Source of the DNA: Prorocentrum cordatum
Lineage: Eukaryota; Sar; Dinophyceae; Prorocentrales; Prorocentraceae
DNA length: 64,000 nucleotides
Direction of reading: 5' to 3'
Assembly (NCBI GenBank): GCA_963575745.1
Contig: CAUYUJ010011492.1
Location: forward strand, 246,718-310,717
This document shows positions 12,040 to 24,300 of the stretch, piece after piece (positions within the stretch are counted from its first letter, which is position 1; each line of letters opens with the position of its first letter). A program made the position numbers and the translations under genes. The notes under the pieces are model-generated. The model made no database searches and was not told the DNA's origin. It was given only the letters and a program-made list of their open reading frames with translations.

Positions 12040-12880
12040 GTGGCCGATCCAGGGCAGCCGCAGGACTCCCACGTGACCCCAGGGCCGCCCTGCCGCTGCG
12101 CAATGAGCCCGCCCGGGTCGCTTCTGTCCAGAGGCGTCCGTCTTGGCCACGCCGGAGGCTTCCGCACGGCATAGTTTCTGCGGGTCTGTCGCGACGATCC
12201 CAGACATCCGACGTCGTGATCTTCACAATTTGGCACCCCAGAGGGCTGGACCGCTCCCCAGGGGCGTTTTTTTTCCATCCTGAGGCGTTTGCGACTGCCC
12301 CTGGGCCCAGCAAGGGCAAGCGAGAGCTGGGGATTGCCAAAAACGAGTCCGCTGTGAGGTGTTCACGGTGCGAGGATGTCGGGGAAGGGCAAGGCTTCCA
12401 CGGGGAGGCCGCCCGGGGCAGCTGCAGACGGTGCGCTCCGCATCATTTCTTTCATCTTTCTCACTGCTTTCGTCCCTCCTCGCTTTTTTCGTTTCTGGCA
12501 TGCGCTACTCCCCCCTTTTTTTCTCCGTGTCCTTTCCTCCTTCGTCGCCCCTGTGACGAATATTGTTGAGGACAGGGGATAACGAGGAGGACGACGAGGA
12601 CAGGCTGATCGCTGCCCTGTTCTTCCTCATCTTTCATTCCTCCTCGTCCTTCATACCTCCTCGTCCTGCTCATTTCTCCTCTCAATCCCCAATGTCCTCC
12701 TCATCCCCCAGTCAAAGGTCGGGGGTTGGGTACATCGAAGTGAAACGCGGACCCTCCACCAGGATATTTGCTTCGGTCTCGTGTCCGTGCTTTGCGTGCG
12801 GGCGAGGCGAAGCTGCGTGCGCGGACGCGAGGAGTGGGGCGAAGTCGAGCAGAAGTCCCTCGTCTGCCGTATTTTTGGGC
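12040..12880. other. Spacer, no gene supported
   Basis: GC-rich then CT-rich sequence; open frames overlap on both strands without recognisable domains. A pyrimidine-rich patch with TCCTCGTCC repeats is at 12,590-12,670. Confidence 0.4.
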
Positions 12881-12884
12881 GGGG

Positions 12885-13030
12885 TCGTCCCGTGGTTTCC
12901 CCAATGGTTGCCCCTATGGTTGTCCCGATGGTTGTCCACATGGTTGCATGGTTGTCCCGATGGTTGTACCGATGTTTGAAGTAATGGTTTTCCCGATGGC
13001 CGTACCCACCGTTTACCCGATGGATTTCTG
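12885..13030. repeat. 12-bp degenerate repeat CCGATGGTTGTC
   Basis: About ten imperfect copies of a GATGGTTGTCCC-like unit. Confidence 0.75.
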
Positions 13031-13111
13031 TCAAATTCGGTCGGTGTCGTCGCCGCCTCAAGGTTTCGAACACGCTGCAACATAATAGTGCCCCCCTCCT
13101 GCTAGATTCTC

Positions 13112-13319
13112 TCGTGCTCCATCCTGGAATCCTACTTCCTCCCCCTTTTATCCGTCCTCTATTCAGCTGTTTTATGGGCTGCGCTAGTTGCGCGTGGCAT
13201 GCAAGGAAGATATACCCCAAAGGGTACGATCCCAGACGAAGAGGGCGGGTGCCGAGGGTTTGGGATATACATGTTGAATGGCACGCGAGCAGATAGGAAC
13301 GAACAGTCTTAAATTTAGT
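13112..13319. repeat. Mosaic cassette, copy 1 (partial)
   Basis: Carries the conserved block CCAAAGGG, then GACGAAGAGGGCGGGT, GAGGGTTTGGGATA and AATGGCACGCGAGCAGATAG, followed at once by a GTT array. The same order recurs in the later copies listed below. Confidence 0.8.
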
Positions 13320-13430
13320 TGTGGTTGCGGTTGCGATTGTGGTTGTGGTTGTGGTTGTTGTTGTTGTCGTGATTGTTGGTGTTGCTGCTGTTGTTGCTTG
13401 TGTTCGTTATCGTTTTCGTTTTCGTTGTCG

Positions 13431-13477
<47 letters not shown>

Positions 13478-13599
13478 ATTGTTGTTGTTGTTGTTATTGT
13501 TGTTGGTGTTGTTGTTGTTGTTGTTGGTGTTGTTGTTGTTGTTGTTGTTGTTGTTTTTGTTGTTGTTGTTGCTGTTGTTGTTGTTGTTGTTGTTGTTGG

Positions 13600-13644
<45 letters not shown>

Positions 13645-13715
13645 CGTGGTGGTGGTGGTGGTGGTTGTCATTATTGTTGTTGTGGTTGTTGTTGTTGTTG
13701 TTGAGGTTGTTGCTG
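13320..13715. repeat. GTT trinucleotide array
   Basis: About 400 bp of (GTT)n with GGT, GTC and GCT interruptions. The long Val, Leu or Cys frames through it are by-products of the repeat. Confidence 0.98.
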
Positions 13716-13719
13716 TTGT

Positions 13720-14050
13720 TCGGGACATCGTTAACACCGTCCCCGAGCTGTTACCCTTACGGGCAAGCAGCGCTCCAGGCAGCCGCGGGCCTTCCCCCGG
13801 GTCCAGAGCAGGCGCCGACACGGGGGGCGGCGGCGGCAGGCCCCCCACGGGGCCGGAGAGGGCGCCAGCATTCCGGGCGATGGGGTCGGAGGAGCGCGCC
13901 GTATCGTCGATGCATCGGCGATGCGGCTCGATGTGGAGCCCGCTGTTCTCCGCGCCGACGTCGCCAGTGCATTACCGACGTTGCAGGTGCATCGCCTATG
14001 TATCGCCGATGCGTCACCAATGTCGCGCGAACATCCGACCCCATCTACTC
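13720..14050. other. GC-rich spacer
   Basis: At 13,900-14,040 there are scattered repeats of ATCGGCGATGC-like words; otherwise nothing recognised. Confidence 0.4.
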
Positions 14051-15000
14051 CGACCCCATCTGGGAGGCCCCTCTAGAGGATCACCAGGGATTGCTGAGGA
14101 TTCTTCAGGATTCCCCCAGGATCCTTCAGGAGTCAGCAGGATTTTTCGGGCCCCCCAGGATGCATCAGGATCCCCCAGACCACTGGATCCCTCAAGATCC
14201 CGCACGATCCCTCGGGATCTCCTAGGATTCCTCAGCATCCCCCAGAATTCCCAAGTATTTCCTAGGACCTCCTCCGTATTTCCCATGATGATCCCCGAGG
14301 GCCCATCAGGATTTTCCAGGATCCATCATTATTCTCCAGGACACCTCAGGAGTCCTCAGTGTCCCCCAGGATTCCAAAGGACTCTTGAGGGTCCCCGAGA
14401 ATTCCTCAGGACCCCCGCCCCCAGGATTCCTGAGTTTTTTTCGCAACATGTCAGGGTCCCTCCGTATTCCTCAGAATCCTTCGGGAGTCATTCGGATTCT
14501 TCAGGACTCTTCGGGACTCCCAAGGAGTCTTCAGATTTCCGCAGGATTCCCCAACACCAAAAAAGATTATTCGGGACCGCCCCCTAGGATGATTCAGGAT
14601 CCTTGAGGATTCTTCAGGATCCACCAACATTTCCAAGGAGTCTTCAGGATCAACCAGAATGTCTCAAGCCCCTCACGGATTCTTGAGGATCATGTGTGAT
14701 CTTTGAGGAGTTCTTCGGACTCTTTCGTATCCCCAAGGTTCCTCCATATCCTCCAGGATCCTAAGGGATCAAAGGATTCCCCCGGATCCACCAGGATTTC
14801 CCAAGGATCTCCAGGATTCCTCAACACTGCCCAGAGAAATTCTTGAGACTTCTGAAGATTTCTCAAGGCTCCAGAGAATCACACAGGCTTCCTCCAGATT
14901 CCAAGGGATGACGGAGGATGATTCAGGACTCCAGACGATTCTTGTGGATCCCGCAGAACTCCCAAGCCAAGGATTCGCCAGGACCCCAGAGGATAGGATT
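14050..15000. repeat. Degenerate AGGATTCC/TCAGGATCCC repeat
   Basis: Imperfect 12-15-bp units containing AGGATTCCTCAGGA run for about 950 bp. Same style as 430-575. Confidence 0.8.
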
Positions 15001-15455
15001 TCGCAGGGGCCCAAGCACGAGGCCGGAGAAGGCGGCAGCACGCGGGGAGCTGTTTCTGTGGAGACCACAGTTCGGATGATGTGAGTCACGGGGCCGGAGT
15101 GTACGTTTGCCCACCTTGTCAAAGGAGGAAGAACCACCCGGACCGGACAATTGGCGTTTACTAAACGGCCCTGGGCGTTATTAAACAGCCCTGCCCTGTT
15201 TGATTCCTTCTTTGGGTGCGTTTGCTAAACGGCTTCGCGTGTGGGAGGTGTTATTATCGGGGTGGATTTTCTGCCCTCTACCCTGGCGTGTCGCTGCCGC
15301 AGGGGGTCCCCCGCAGGGCTGAAGGAGTCGTCGTCACACCGTGAGCGCCAACGCGTAACCCACGGGGCCAGGGTGTGCGTTGCTTCACACTGGTGTGACC
15401 GTTGAACGTGCGGCATCGCACCAGGGCTGGAGTGTACGCTCTTCCGTTGAATTCT
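15000..15455. other. Spacer with short direct repeats
   Basis: A GCGTTTACTAAACGGC-like word occurs three times at 15,150-15,235, and a GGGGCCGGAGTGTACG-like word three times at 15,088, 15,361 and 15,420. No gene seen. Confidence 0.5.
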
Positions 15456-16180
15456 CACTGTTGAAGAACACTTATTGTTGATCCCCCATCGGTGCACATT
15501 GTGTTTTCAATTGTGTATTACAAAATCGCGCTCTCGCACGGGAATTCGAAATTTATTCAGACGCCGCGCCGTCGACACTCAGGAATCACGCTCTCGCTCT
15601 GGCCTGTTTCAATCTGTTTTGAAAATCGCGCTAACGTTCGAGAATTCCTCGCGATTCAGGCAGGACTCACGCTTCAGCATCCCGCCTGCTTGGCCTGGTC
15701 GCTTGGGCCCGCCTTCCCGACCCGCCTGCTAGGGTCTTCCTGCCCGATCTGCTCGTCTGGTTGTGCCACGTGTTTTCTGCTCCTAGCCCCCTCTCCTGCT
15801 ATAATCTGTCGTGGTCCTTTTCCCTCCCCCTACCATCCGTCCTCTCTTCCCCTGTTTTAGGGGCTGCGTTATGCACGTTGCAGGCTAGGAAGATAGACCC
15901 CAAAGGGGGCACGATCGAAGACGAAGATGGCAAGTACCGAGGGTTAGGACTCTACGTGTTGAATGGCACGCGAGCAGATAGGAGCGACCAGTCTTGAAAT
16001 GATTGTTCGTGGTGGTGGTGGTGGTGTTGCTGTTCCTGTTGCTGTTGCTGCTGTTCAACTATCACTTCTGAAGAAGATGTTTTGTTTACCCCCCCTTCGG
16101 CGACCACATAATTTTGAATGTAAGTGCTGCTCCTCCCGGGGCTCGCACACTGTTTCTTGCAAGGGGAAGTCTCTAGACTC
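15455..16180. repeat. Mosaic cassette, copy 2
   Basis: Order seen: ATTGTTGATCCCCCATC-like block, GAATCACGCTCTCGCTC-like short repeats (15,525-15,660), a CGCCTGCTTGGCCTGGTC-like block, a pyrimidine stretch, the GACGAAGATGGC to AATGGCACGCGAGCAGATAG block (15,915-15,995), a short GTGGTGGTG run, then another TTACCCCCC and CTGTTTCTTGCAAGGGGA block. Copies 3-5 keep this order. Confidence 0.8.
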
Positions 16181-16199
16181 AGATGGAGCCCCTGGCGAG

Positions 16200-16375
16200 A
16201 ATAAGACTGATTACAACCACTTCGGACTGTTCAGAAACTAATTCGGTCAGATTACAACCGCTGGAAACGAACTGATCGCAATCTGAAGGGTTCCTATGCA
16301 AATCTTTGTGGAGAGTACCGTTTTGCAACCGATCCAAGAGCCTCTGCAGAGCTTATGCAGAGCTTCTGCAGAGCT
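16200..16375. other. Short spacer with ACAACCACTTCGGACTG-like words
   Basis: The word GATTACAACCACTTCGGACTG recurs in altered form here and at 18,525-18,625. No gene. Confidence 0.5.
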
Positions 16376-16379
16376 TCTG

Positions 16380-17360
<981 letters not shown>

Positions 17361-17459
17361 TGTATCACGCGGCTTGCGCCCTGGAGGGGCTTGGGGCTAG
17401 TCGAATGTTCCCGGAATTCGTGCAAGTACCGGCATTCGTAGGAATTCTTAGTATTGGTT

Positions 17460-18240
17460 TGGATGGGATTTCCCAGGTTTTTAAATTTGTAGGACCCCAT
17501 AAGCATTCCTAGGGTTCCTCACGAGATCCTCACAGGAATCTGGGAATAGGTAGGGTACCTGGGGATCCCGATGATTCCCTAAGAGGCCTTCTCAGGAATC
17601 TGGAAATCGGTAGGATGTTCAGGAGTTCCGATGATTGCTTAGGAGGCCATCTATGGAAGGGGATTAGAGGGGTCCCGTGGGATTCTTAGGATTCCCTTAG
17701 GAGTCTCCGTGGGGATCTGGCACTTGGAAGGATCCCTAGACATTCTCCGGATTCCTCAGGAGGCCTTGCCAGGACTCTTGGCATTTGGTGGGGTCCCTGG
17801 AAACCCCGAGGCATCTTTAAAAGGCCTTCTCAGGAATCTGGGCAATACATAGAATCCATGGAAATTCCTGGGAGTCGCTAGGCAGCCCTCTCAGGAACCT
17901 TGGGGCTTGGCAGGATCGCCTGGAGTTCGTACGTTTCCCTAAGAGGCCCTCTCGGGAATCTGGCACTTGGGATGGTCCTGCGGAATCCCTAGGACTTCCT
18001 AGGAGGCCCTTCCAGGATCCTGGGAGTTGGCCAGGCCCACAGGAATTGTTAGGGTTCCCTAGGAGGCCCTCTTCACGCATTTGGCAATTGGTAGGCTCCT
18101 TTCGAATTCCTAGGATGCTTTCGGAGGCCCACCCAGGAATCTGGGAAGTTGTAGGAGCCCTCGGAATTCCTAGGGTCCCCATCAGCAGCCCTCTCAGGAA
18201 TCTGGTGATTCGTAGGACTCCTAGGCATCTTTAGGATTCC
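17460..18240. repeat. 60-bp satellite array
   Basis: About 12 imperfect copies of a 60-bp unit. A CTCAGGAATCTGG-like word falls near 17,531, 17,591, 17,826, 17,887, 17,947, 18,007, 18,067, 18,127 and 18,188. Because 60 is divisible by three, one minus-strand frame is open over 17,817-18,182 and reads 20-residue units around EGLLGNP. Whether that frame is expressed is unknown. Confidence 0.9.
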
Positions 18241-18244
18241 CTAG

Positions 18245-18370
18245 GAGGCGAATCGCATTGGAATACACGAATCACATCGGAACCGTATACGAATCACATC
18301 GGAGCCGTAAACGAATCGCACAGGAATCGTATACGAGTCACATAGGAATCGTATGCGGATCATGGCTACC
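18245..18370. repeat. About 22-bp tandem repeat
   Basis: Five imperfect copies of ATACGAATCACATCGGAACC. Confidence 0.8.
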
Positions 18371-18524
18371 TTCGAGCTCACGTACACGTGTATAGTTGAG
18401 ATCATGATCGGCTGCCGGTGATCGGACCGATGGCAGCCGCTTTTTCAGATCCTCTCTGGGCGGCTTAAGGGAGTACCGTGCACCCAGAAGCGCTTTTTAT
18501 GATCTCCCCCTCAATCGAAACCTG

Positions 18525-18630
18525 AGCGAAACGACCCAAAAACTTCGCAACCACTTCGGACTGATCGCAACTGGTTGTGATCAGTCCGAAGTGGTCAACG
18601 ATCGGTCCGAAGTGGTTGCGATCGGTCTCC
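18525..18630. repeat. Inverted repeat ACCACTTCGGACTGATC
   Basis: AACCACTTCGGACTGATC at about 18,549 is followed by its reverse complement, GATCAGTCCGAAGTGGT, and further CGGTCCGAAGTGGTTGCG copies. It could form a hairpin. Confidence 0.8.
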
Positions 18631-18699
18631 ATTCCCCCGTGCCCCCCGATTTAAAACAACAGCGACGGCCCCCGCTTGATACTTAATTACAAGGCGTTG

Positions 18700-19420
18700 C
18701 AGAATCACGCTCTCGTGCGAGATTTCCCACAATGTATGTAGGAATCACGCTTGCGGCAGGGACTTTTCAGCAAGCTGTTCCGACGCCACGCCCTTGACAC
18801 TCAGGGATCACGCTCTCGCACCGGCGTCTCTCACGATTTATTTGGGGGTGCGGGCTATCGTTCGAAATTTTGTCGCGGTTCATGCAGGACTCATGCCTCC
18901 GCAATCCGCCTACTCGACCTGGCCGCCTGGGCCGGCCGTCCCGACCCGCCCTAGGGTCTGGCCGCCGATGTGCCCGTCTTGTTCTGCCACGTTGTTTTAT
19001 ATTCCTAGCGCCCGTCCTGCTATGTTCTTTCGTGCGCCATTCTCCTCCCTCCCCCTTACATATGTCTTGTGCTCCCCTGCTTTAGGCCGTACGCGATTTC
19101 CATTCCACATGGCAAGCATGGGGGCTAGACCTCAAGGGGGCAGGATCGAAGACGAAAAGGGCCGGTACCGAAGGTTTGGGATACACGTGTTGAATGGCGC
19201 GCGAGCAAAATGGAGCGAACACTATTAAAAATGATGTTTGTTGAACTCTCGTCTCTGAAGACCAATTATTGTTGATTCCCCCTCCCATAACATATGTGTG
19301 TGTTTTCCATTTGAAACGCCCCTCCTGGGGTTCGCACCCTGTTTTATATCAGGGAAATGTGTCCTCAAACTGCGCACCCGGCCCCCGAGTTACAACAACA
19401 ACGGCTCCCGCCGGATATCC
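18700..19420. repeat. Mosaic cassette, copy 3
   Basis: GAATCACGCTCTCG-type repeats at 18,705-18,820, the CGACCTGGCCGCCTGGGC block, the conserved GACGAAAAGGGC to AATGGCGCGCGAGC block at 19,150-19,210, then TTATTGTTGATTCCCCC. In place of a GTT array there is a short direct junction. Confidence 0.8.
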
Positions 19421-20050
19421 CCCCGCAGCGTATTGAAGAATCGCGCTCTCGGGCGGGACTTTTTCGTAATTTATGTACGGATCGCGCTCTCGCGTGGGAC
19501 GTCCTCGCAATCATTGCGACCATGCGCCCCCTGCGCTCAGGAATCACGCTCTCGCTTTGGCCTTTCTCACGGTTTACTTGGGAATCGCACTATCGCTCGA
19601 GACTTCCTTGGATCCATGCAGGACCCACGCTTCAGCAACCCGCCTGCTCGACCTGGTCGCCTGGGCCCGCCTTCCCGACCTGCCCTCGGGACTGCCCGTT
19701 TGGTTATACCACATGTTTTTTTCTTCTTCCCCCCCTTCTGCTAATTGCTCTCGCGTTCTATTATTATCCTTCCCCCTTCCTCCCGTCCTTTCTTCCATTG
19801 TTTTTTAGGGGCTGCACTAAATTCGCGTGGCAGGTAAGGAAGATATGCCCCCAAAGGGGTAAGATCGAAGACGACGAGGGCGGGTACCGAGGGTTTGGAA
19901 TATACGTGTCGATTGGCACGTGAGTAGATAGGAGAGGGCAGTCTCAAATTGATGATAGTTGTTGTTGTTGTTGTTGTGGTTGTTGTTGTTGTTGTTGTTC
20001 TTCTTGTTGTTGTTGTTGTTGTTGTTGAACACTATTACTTCTAAAGAATT
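19420..20050. repeat. Mosaic cassette, copy 4
   Basis: GAATCGCGCTCTCG repeats at 19,436-19,600, a GCTCGACCTGGTCGCCTGGG block, the GACGACGAGGGCGGGTACC block at 19,870-19,930, then a GTTGTTGTT array at 19,957-20,030. Confidence 0.8.
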
Positions 20051-20470
20051 ATTATTGTTGGACCCCCTGGTGCACGCCCCCCGCCCAAAACCTAGGCCGC
20101 AGCTACATTTTCATCATTTTTCTGCGAAAGCTTCAGAAAAGTGGATTACCCCCGGATCCGGTTTTTTGTTGACGCTCGTTTTCCCTTGCAAAAAACAATA
20201 GAAAATGAAAATTCTTGTTCTTAGTTGATCAAATTTCAAGAATCCCTTGCAAAAAATAAGGTAAAGTGGACATTCGCGCTCGCAAGACGAAATCCTTCCA
20301 AAACCTTAGGTTTCGTAACGATTTTAACATAAAAACATCAAAAACCCAATGGTTTTTTAAGAAAAAATTGTCAAAATGTCCTTCCGCGCGCTCTTGCGGA
20401 TTCATAGGAAACACACCACTTTTTAAACATTTCTGTCAAAAGGGTCTTTGCGTGCTACTTCTTCAGGTGC
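20050..20470. other. AT-rich island
   Basis: Clearly lower GC than its surroundings. A CCCTTGCAAAAAA word occurs at about 20,184, 20,245 and 20,517. No gene recognised. Confidence 0.6.
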
Positions 20471-21370
20471 TTTGAACTTCTCCAACAACGGCTGCGCGCC
20501 TGCGAGGGCCACCATCCCTTGCAAAAAATGAGACGAAGTGCTGCGCGCGGCGCCGCGCCGCATGTCGAAATCCTACGCGGGTTTTCAATAATTTCAAGAT
20601 GCGATGTTCAGAAAACATATGAAATACCCCTACGTGTGACTGGACCTGTTTGCGAAAGCAGGAGAAAGTATGGCACCCCTTTGTGTCCAGAGCCGCGCCG
20701 TCTGCGTTCTTCCTTTCTCGCTTCTCTCCTTTCCTCCTTGTCCTGCTCCTCCTCCCCCTCTTCCGCCTTGGAGCCGTATTGGAACTGTCGATGGCCATCT
20801 CCCTTTCTCCCTCGCATGTCTGCTTGTACATACGTATAATTTCAGAACTTACCGTGCATGCGATCGTTTACAACATGGTGGACCGTGCGTATGTCACGAA
20901 CCTTGTATACATGTGTTTCTCTCCCTCCGTCTGGCTGTGCACGCGCGCGTTGGGCACTGAGAGTTAGGATCATAGCGCCATGAGTCTATGAGCAATGCAT
21001 GCGTCATCCTTGGGACTGTATAACATCAGTGTAACACATGTACTTCTGTAATCGCATCCCCACGAATTTGCCCCAAAAATGTGACCAACTATCTTGGCAC
21101 TGCGTACCATCTCACGTGTACCGTGTACCACATCATATGTAACAGATGTGATCAACCTCTGTGGGTGTGTACCCCACGCCAGTGTAGTAGCCAGGGTCGT
21201 CCGCACGCCACGAAGTGAAGTGTCCCAACGTCATAGGGCGGGAAGCTGGGTGTGGGTGGTCTCGAAGAGTCGTTTGGATATTTGGTAGAGCTTGAACGGC
21301 CCCCCCACGAAGTGGGGGTATTGGCTGGTGTCGCAAGAAAACCCTGGCACTGGGGAGAACACTGAGCGTT
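20470..21370. other. Spacer, no gene supported
   Basis: Mixed composition; open frames are short and overlapping. Confidence 0.4.
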
Positions 21371-22300
21371 CGGCTAAAATGATTGTTGTTGTTGTTGTTG
21401 TTGTTGTTGAATTCTCACTTCTGAAGAATAGTTATTATTGATCTCCCCCCACCAGTGCATACTGTTTTTTCTCAATCAAAGTGTGCCCGCCGACGCTCGC
21501 ACCCTGTTTTTGACAGGGGAAGTCTTCCTGCTCAAACTGGGCCCCAGGCCCCCGGGTTACCACAACAACGGTTCCCGCCTGAGATTTCCCCCCCGCTCCC
21601 GCCCGAGACTTCCTCGCATTTCATTCAGGAATCGCGCTCTCGCTTGGGACCTCCTTACACTTTATTCAGGAATCGCTCTCCCGGCGCTCTGAAGTCGCGC
21701 GCTGGAGACGTGCTTGCAACTTATTGAAGAATAGCCTTGCGTTGGAATTTCTTGCAATTTGCCCAAGCGCCGCGCTCCCGACACCCAGGCACCCAGGAGT
21801 CGCGTTCGTTGTGGCCCCATGTGCATGCCCTTCGTGGCCCCGCTGTCGCCGTTTGTGTCCCCCTCACTGTCCTACCTGGCCCAGTTGCTACCCTCAATGG
21901 CCCCATAGTTGCCTTCTGTGGCCCCGCATTATCTGCACTTCGTGGCCGTTCGTTCGCGCCTTTCGTGGCCCCATACCCATTCCCTTCGTGTCCCCGCTGT
22001 CGCCCTTCGACGTCGTCGTCGTCGTCGTCGTCGTCGTGGTCGGTCCCCTGTCCGTCCCTCTTGGGGTCGGGTCGACGGTCCGCGGCCGCCCCGCCGATCA
22101 GCGCTGCCGCTGGCCAGGCCGACGGTCCGCGGCCGCCCCGCCGCTTGCCGGGGCGCGGCCTGCAGAGAAGAAAGGTATACCCCCCAAAAGGGGTTCGATC
22201 GAAAACGAAGAGGGCGGGTATCGAGGGTTTGGGAAATACGCGTTATTGGACACTCGAGCATATAAGGGCGAACGGTCTTAAACTTAGTATTGCTGTTGTT
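21370..22300. repeat. Mosaic cassette, copy 5, with CGTGGCCCC sub-repeats
   Basis: Short GTT run (21,383-21,410), GAATTCTCACTTCTGAAG block, CCTGTTTTTGACAGGGGAAG block, CGCGCTCTCGCTTGGGACC repeats, a region of CTTCGTGGCCCC-like repeats at 21,800-22,000, a short GTC run, then the GACGAAGAGGGCGGGTA block at 22,205 leading into a second GTT run. Confidence 0.75.
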
Positions 22301-22540
22301 GCTGTTGTTGTTGTTGTTACTATTGTTAATGTTGTTGTTGATGATGTCTTTGTTGTTGATTCTCTCTTTCTTGAAGAGAGATATTGTTGATCACCCCCAC
22401 CAGTGCACATCTAGTTTTTGTTAAGCAAATTGTTCCCCTCTGGGTGTTTGATAGGGAAGGTCTTCCTGCCCAAACTGGGCCCTTGGTTCCCCGGCTACAA
22501 CAACAGCTCCCGCGTGAAATTCCTTCATTGTGTATTATTC
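22300..22540. repeat. GTT run and second-half cassette blocks
   Basis: GTTGTTGTT-like run, then TTGTTGATCACCCCCACCAG and GATAGGGAAGGTCTTCCTGC, the same block order as in copies 2-5. Confidence 0.7.
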
Positions 22541-23140
22541 ACGCTTCGCGTATCCCCACCAGTTTGGCGCCCTGTGGCGACAAGGCCCATCAGGTACCGG
22601 GTGACCTCCTCCCGCGGTACCCACTTGAGCTCATGTGCCCTCGCACTCATCGGGCTCAGCTCCCTGGCTGCGCGCCGCCTCACCGGATTCGCCCGTCTGG
22701 TGGCACCGCCCCGGTCGGAAGACGTGTGGTCTGTTGCTACAGAGCAGGTCACGACCTCCTTTGGGCGTACTGGAACCAATTCACTCGCATGGTGCATCAG
22801 CTACCCTGGCCGTTTGCAGTCAGCTCAGCCAGCTCCCCATCAGCCCGCGGCCCATCCGGCGGTAGGTTCTGAGCGCGGGCTCGGCCGCTGTGTTTTTAGG
22901 CTTGCGCGTTGCTAATTTGACACTCCCGTGGCCCGGACCTCTCAGCTCGGCGACTGCGAATCCGCGTCCGCCCGCGACCAAAACATATCCCCACCAGTTA
23001 GCTTTGGCAGGCGGGCGGCCCTTCCGTTTGCGCCCGCGAACCAAAAAATCCCCACCAGCCCATTCAAAAGCCCTGCCCATGAGAGTTGACGGGGAAAGGG
23101 ACGAAGAGACACATCTAGGGAAACAAACGAGCAACCAGGA
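22540..23140. other. GC-rich spacer with direct repeats
   Basis: A CCCGCGACCAAAACATATCC-like word is repeated at about 22,971 and 23,033, each followed by CCACCAG. No gene supported. Confidence 0.4.
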
Positions 23141-23900
23141 TGAACCGAAAGATCTCTGGGAGCAAGGGGGTGGCCTTCGAAGGCCTCTTCGGGCTATTTT
23201 TGGGGGCCGCGTGGGGGCGAGGGGAAGAGGGAGAGGAGGAACAAAAGGAGGATGAGGATTTCTGAATGGGTTTGGGGGGTCTTGGGGTCCTAAGAGGGCT
23301 TTTGGGGGGTTTGGGGGTCCTTTTGGGTTTTTTGGGGGCGTCTCACGGCCCGAACGGGACCCTCTTGGGGCTCTCTTGGCGTTCTGTTGCGGCCCCTTCG
23401 AGCTATGGGGTGCCTGTTGGGGCCGTCTTGGAAACCATCGAGCAAAGGAGGGGGGGTCCCGATTTGCCCCCCCCCTTCCCCCCCCTCCGGGGCCAGCAAC
23501 ATCGCCTCTTGGGGTGCTCCTGAAAGATCTTGGGCACTCTTGGGGCTGTCTTGGGGGCCTCTTGGGCTTTTCTTGGGGTTTTCTTTGGCCATGGTGGGGC
23601 CACGTTGAGGTCCCAAGAAGCGTATCGGAAACGAAAAGGCGAGAAGGCACACATCATTGATTTTCCGTAGCTTTCTGAAGGAGTTGGGCTACTCGGGGGG
23701 GGGGGGGCGAGGGAGTTCTGAGAGCACCTGGAACCGTCTTGTGGCCTTTTTGGGGCCTCTTGGAAGCATGTTGCTCGTTTTCTTGAGCCTTGCTGGGTTG
23801 CCTTGAGTGGTTTTGAAGGTTATCTTGGGCTTTCGGAGGCCATCTTGGAGCCATCTTGACAGGAACGGGGCCCTCTGCCACCTCGCGAACCCCCCCGTCC
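23140..23900. repeat. G-rich degenerate repeat
   Basis: Loose repetition of CTTGGGGGCNTCTTGGGG with many G-runs of four to nine, hence G-quadruplex potential. Similar to 61,270-62,600. Confidence 0.7.
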
Positions 23901-24029
23901 AGATCCAAGGGAGGGGGGTATGGGGGAGGGGTGAACCTCTTTCCGAAGGGGAAGAGAGGGTTTTGGAAGAGGGAAGAAAGACATCGTTAGACTACCTGCG
24001 CCCAAAGGGCTGGTGGGATAACAACACTG

Positions 24030-24165
24030 CGCTCTCGCGATGGACTTCCTCACAATGTATGCACGAATCGCGCTCCTCGCGTGAGACGAGAAGGGCGGGT
24101 ACCGAGGGTTTGGGATACACGTGTTGAACGGCACGCGAGCAGAGAGGAGCGAACAGTCTTAAAAT
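24030..24165. repeat. Mosaic cassette, copy 6 (short)
   Basis: GCGCTCTCGCGATGGACTTC repeats run straight into the GACGAGAAGGGCGGGTACCG to AACGGCACGCGAGCAGAG block. Confidence 0.8.
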
Positions 24166-24300
24166 GATAGTTGTTGTTGTGGTCGGTGTTGTGTGTTGCT
24201 GTTGTTGTTGTTGGTGCTGTTGTTGATACTTATGCTGTTGTTGTAGTCGTTGTTGTGTTTGATATTGTTTTCATGATATTGTCATTGTTCTTGTGATTGG
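24166..24300. repeat. Degenerate GTT array
   Basis: TTGTTGTTGTGG-like repeat following cassette copy 6. Confidence 0.85.

Noticed and set aside
13278-14587. Leu/Val/Cys-rich plus-strand frames
   Set aside because: Products of the GTT array continuing by chance into AGGATTCC repeats.
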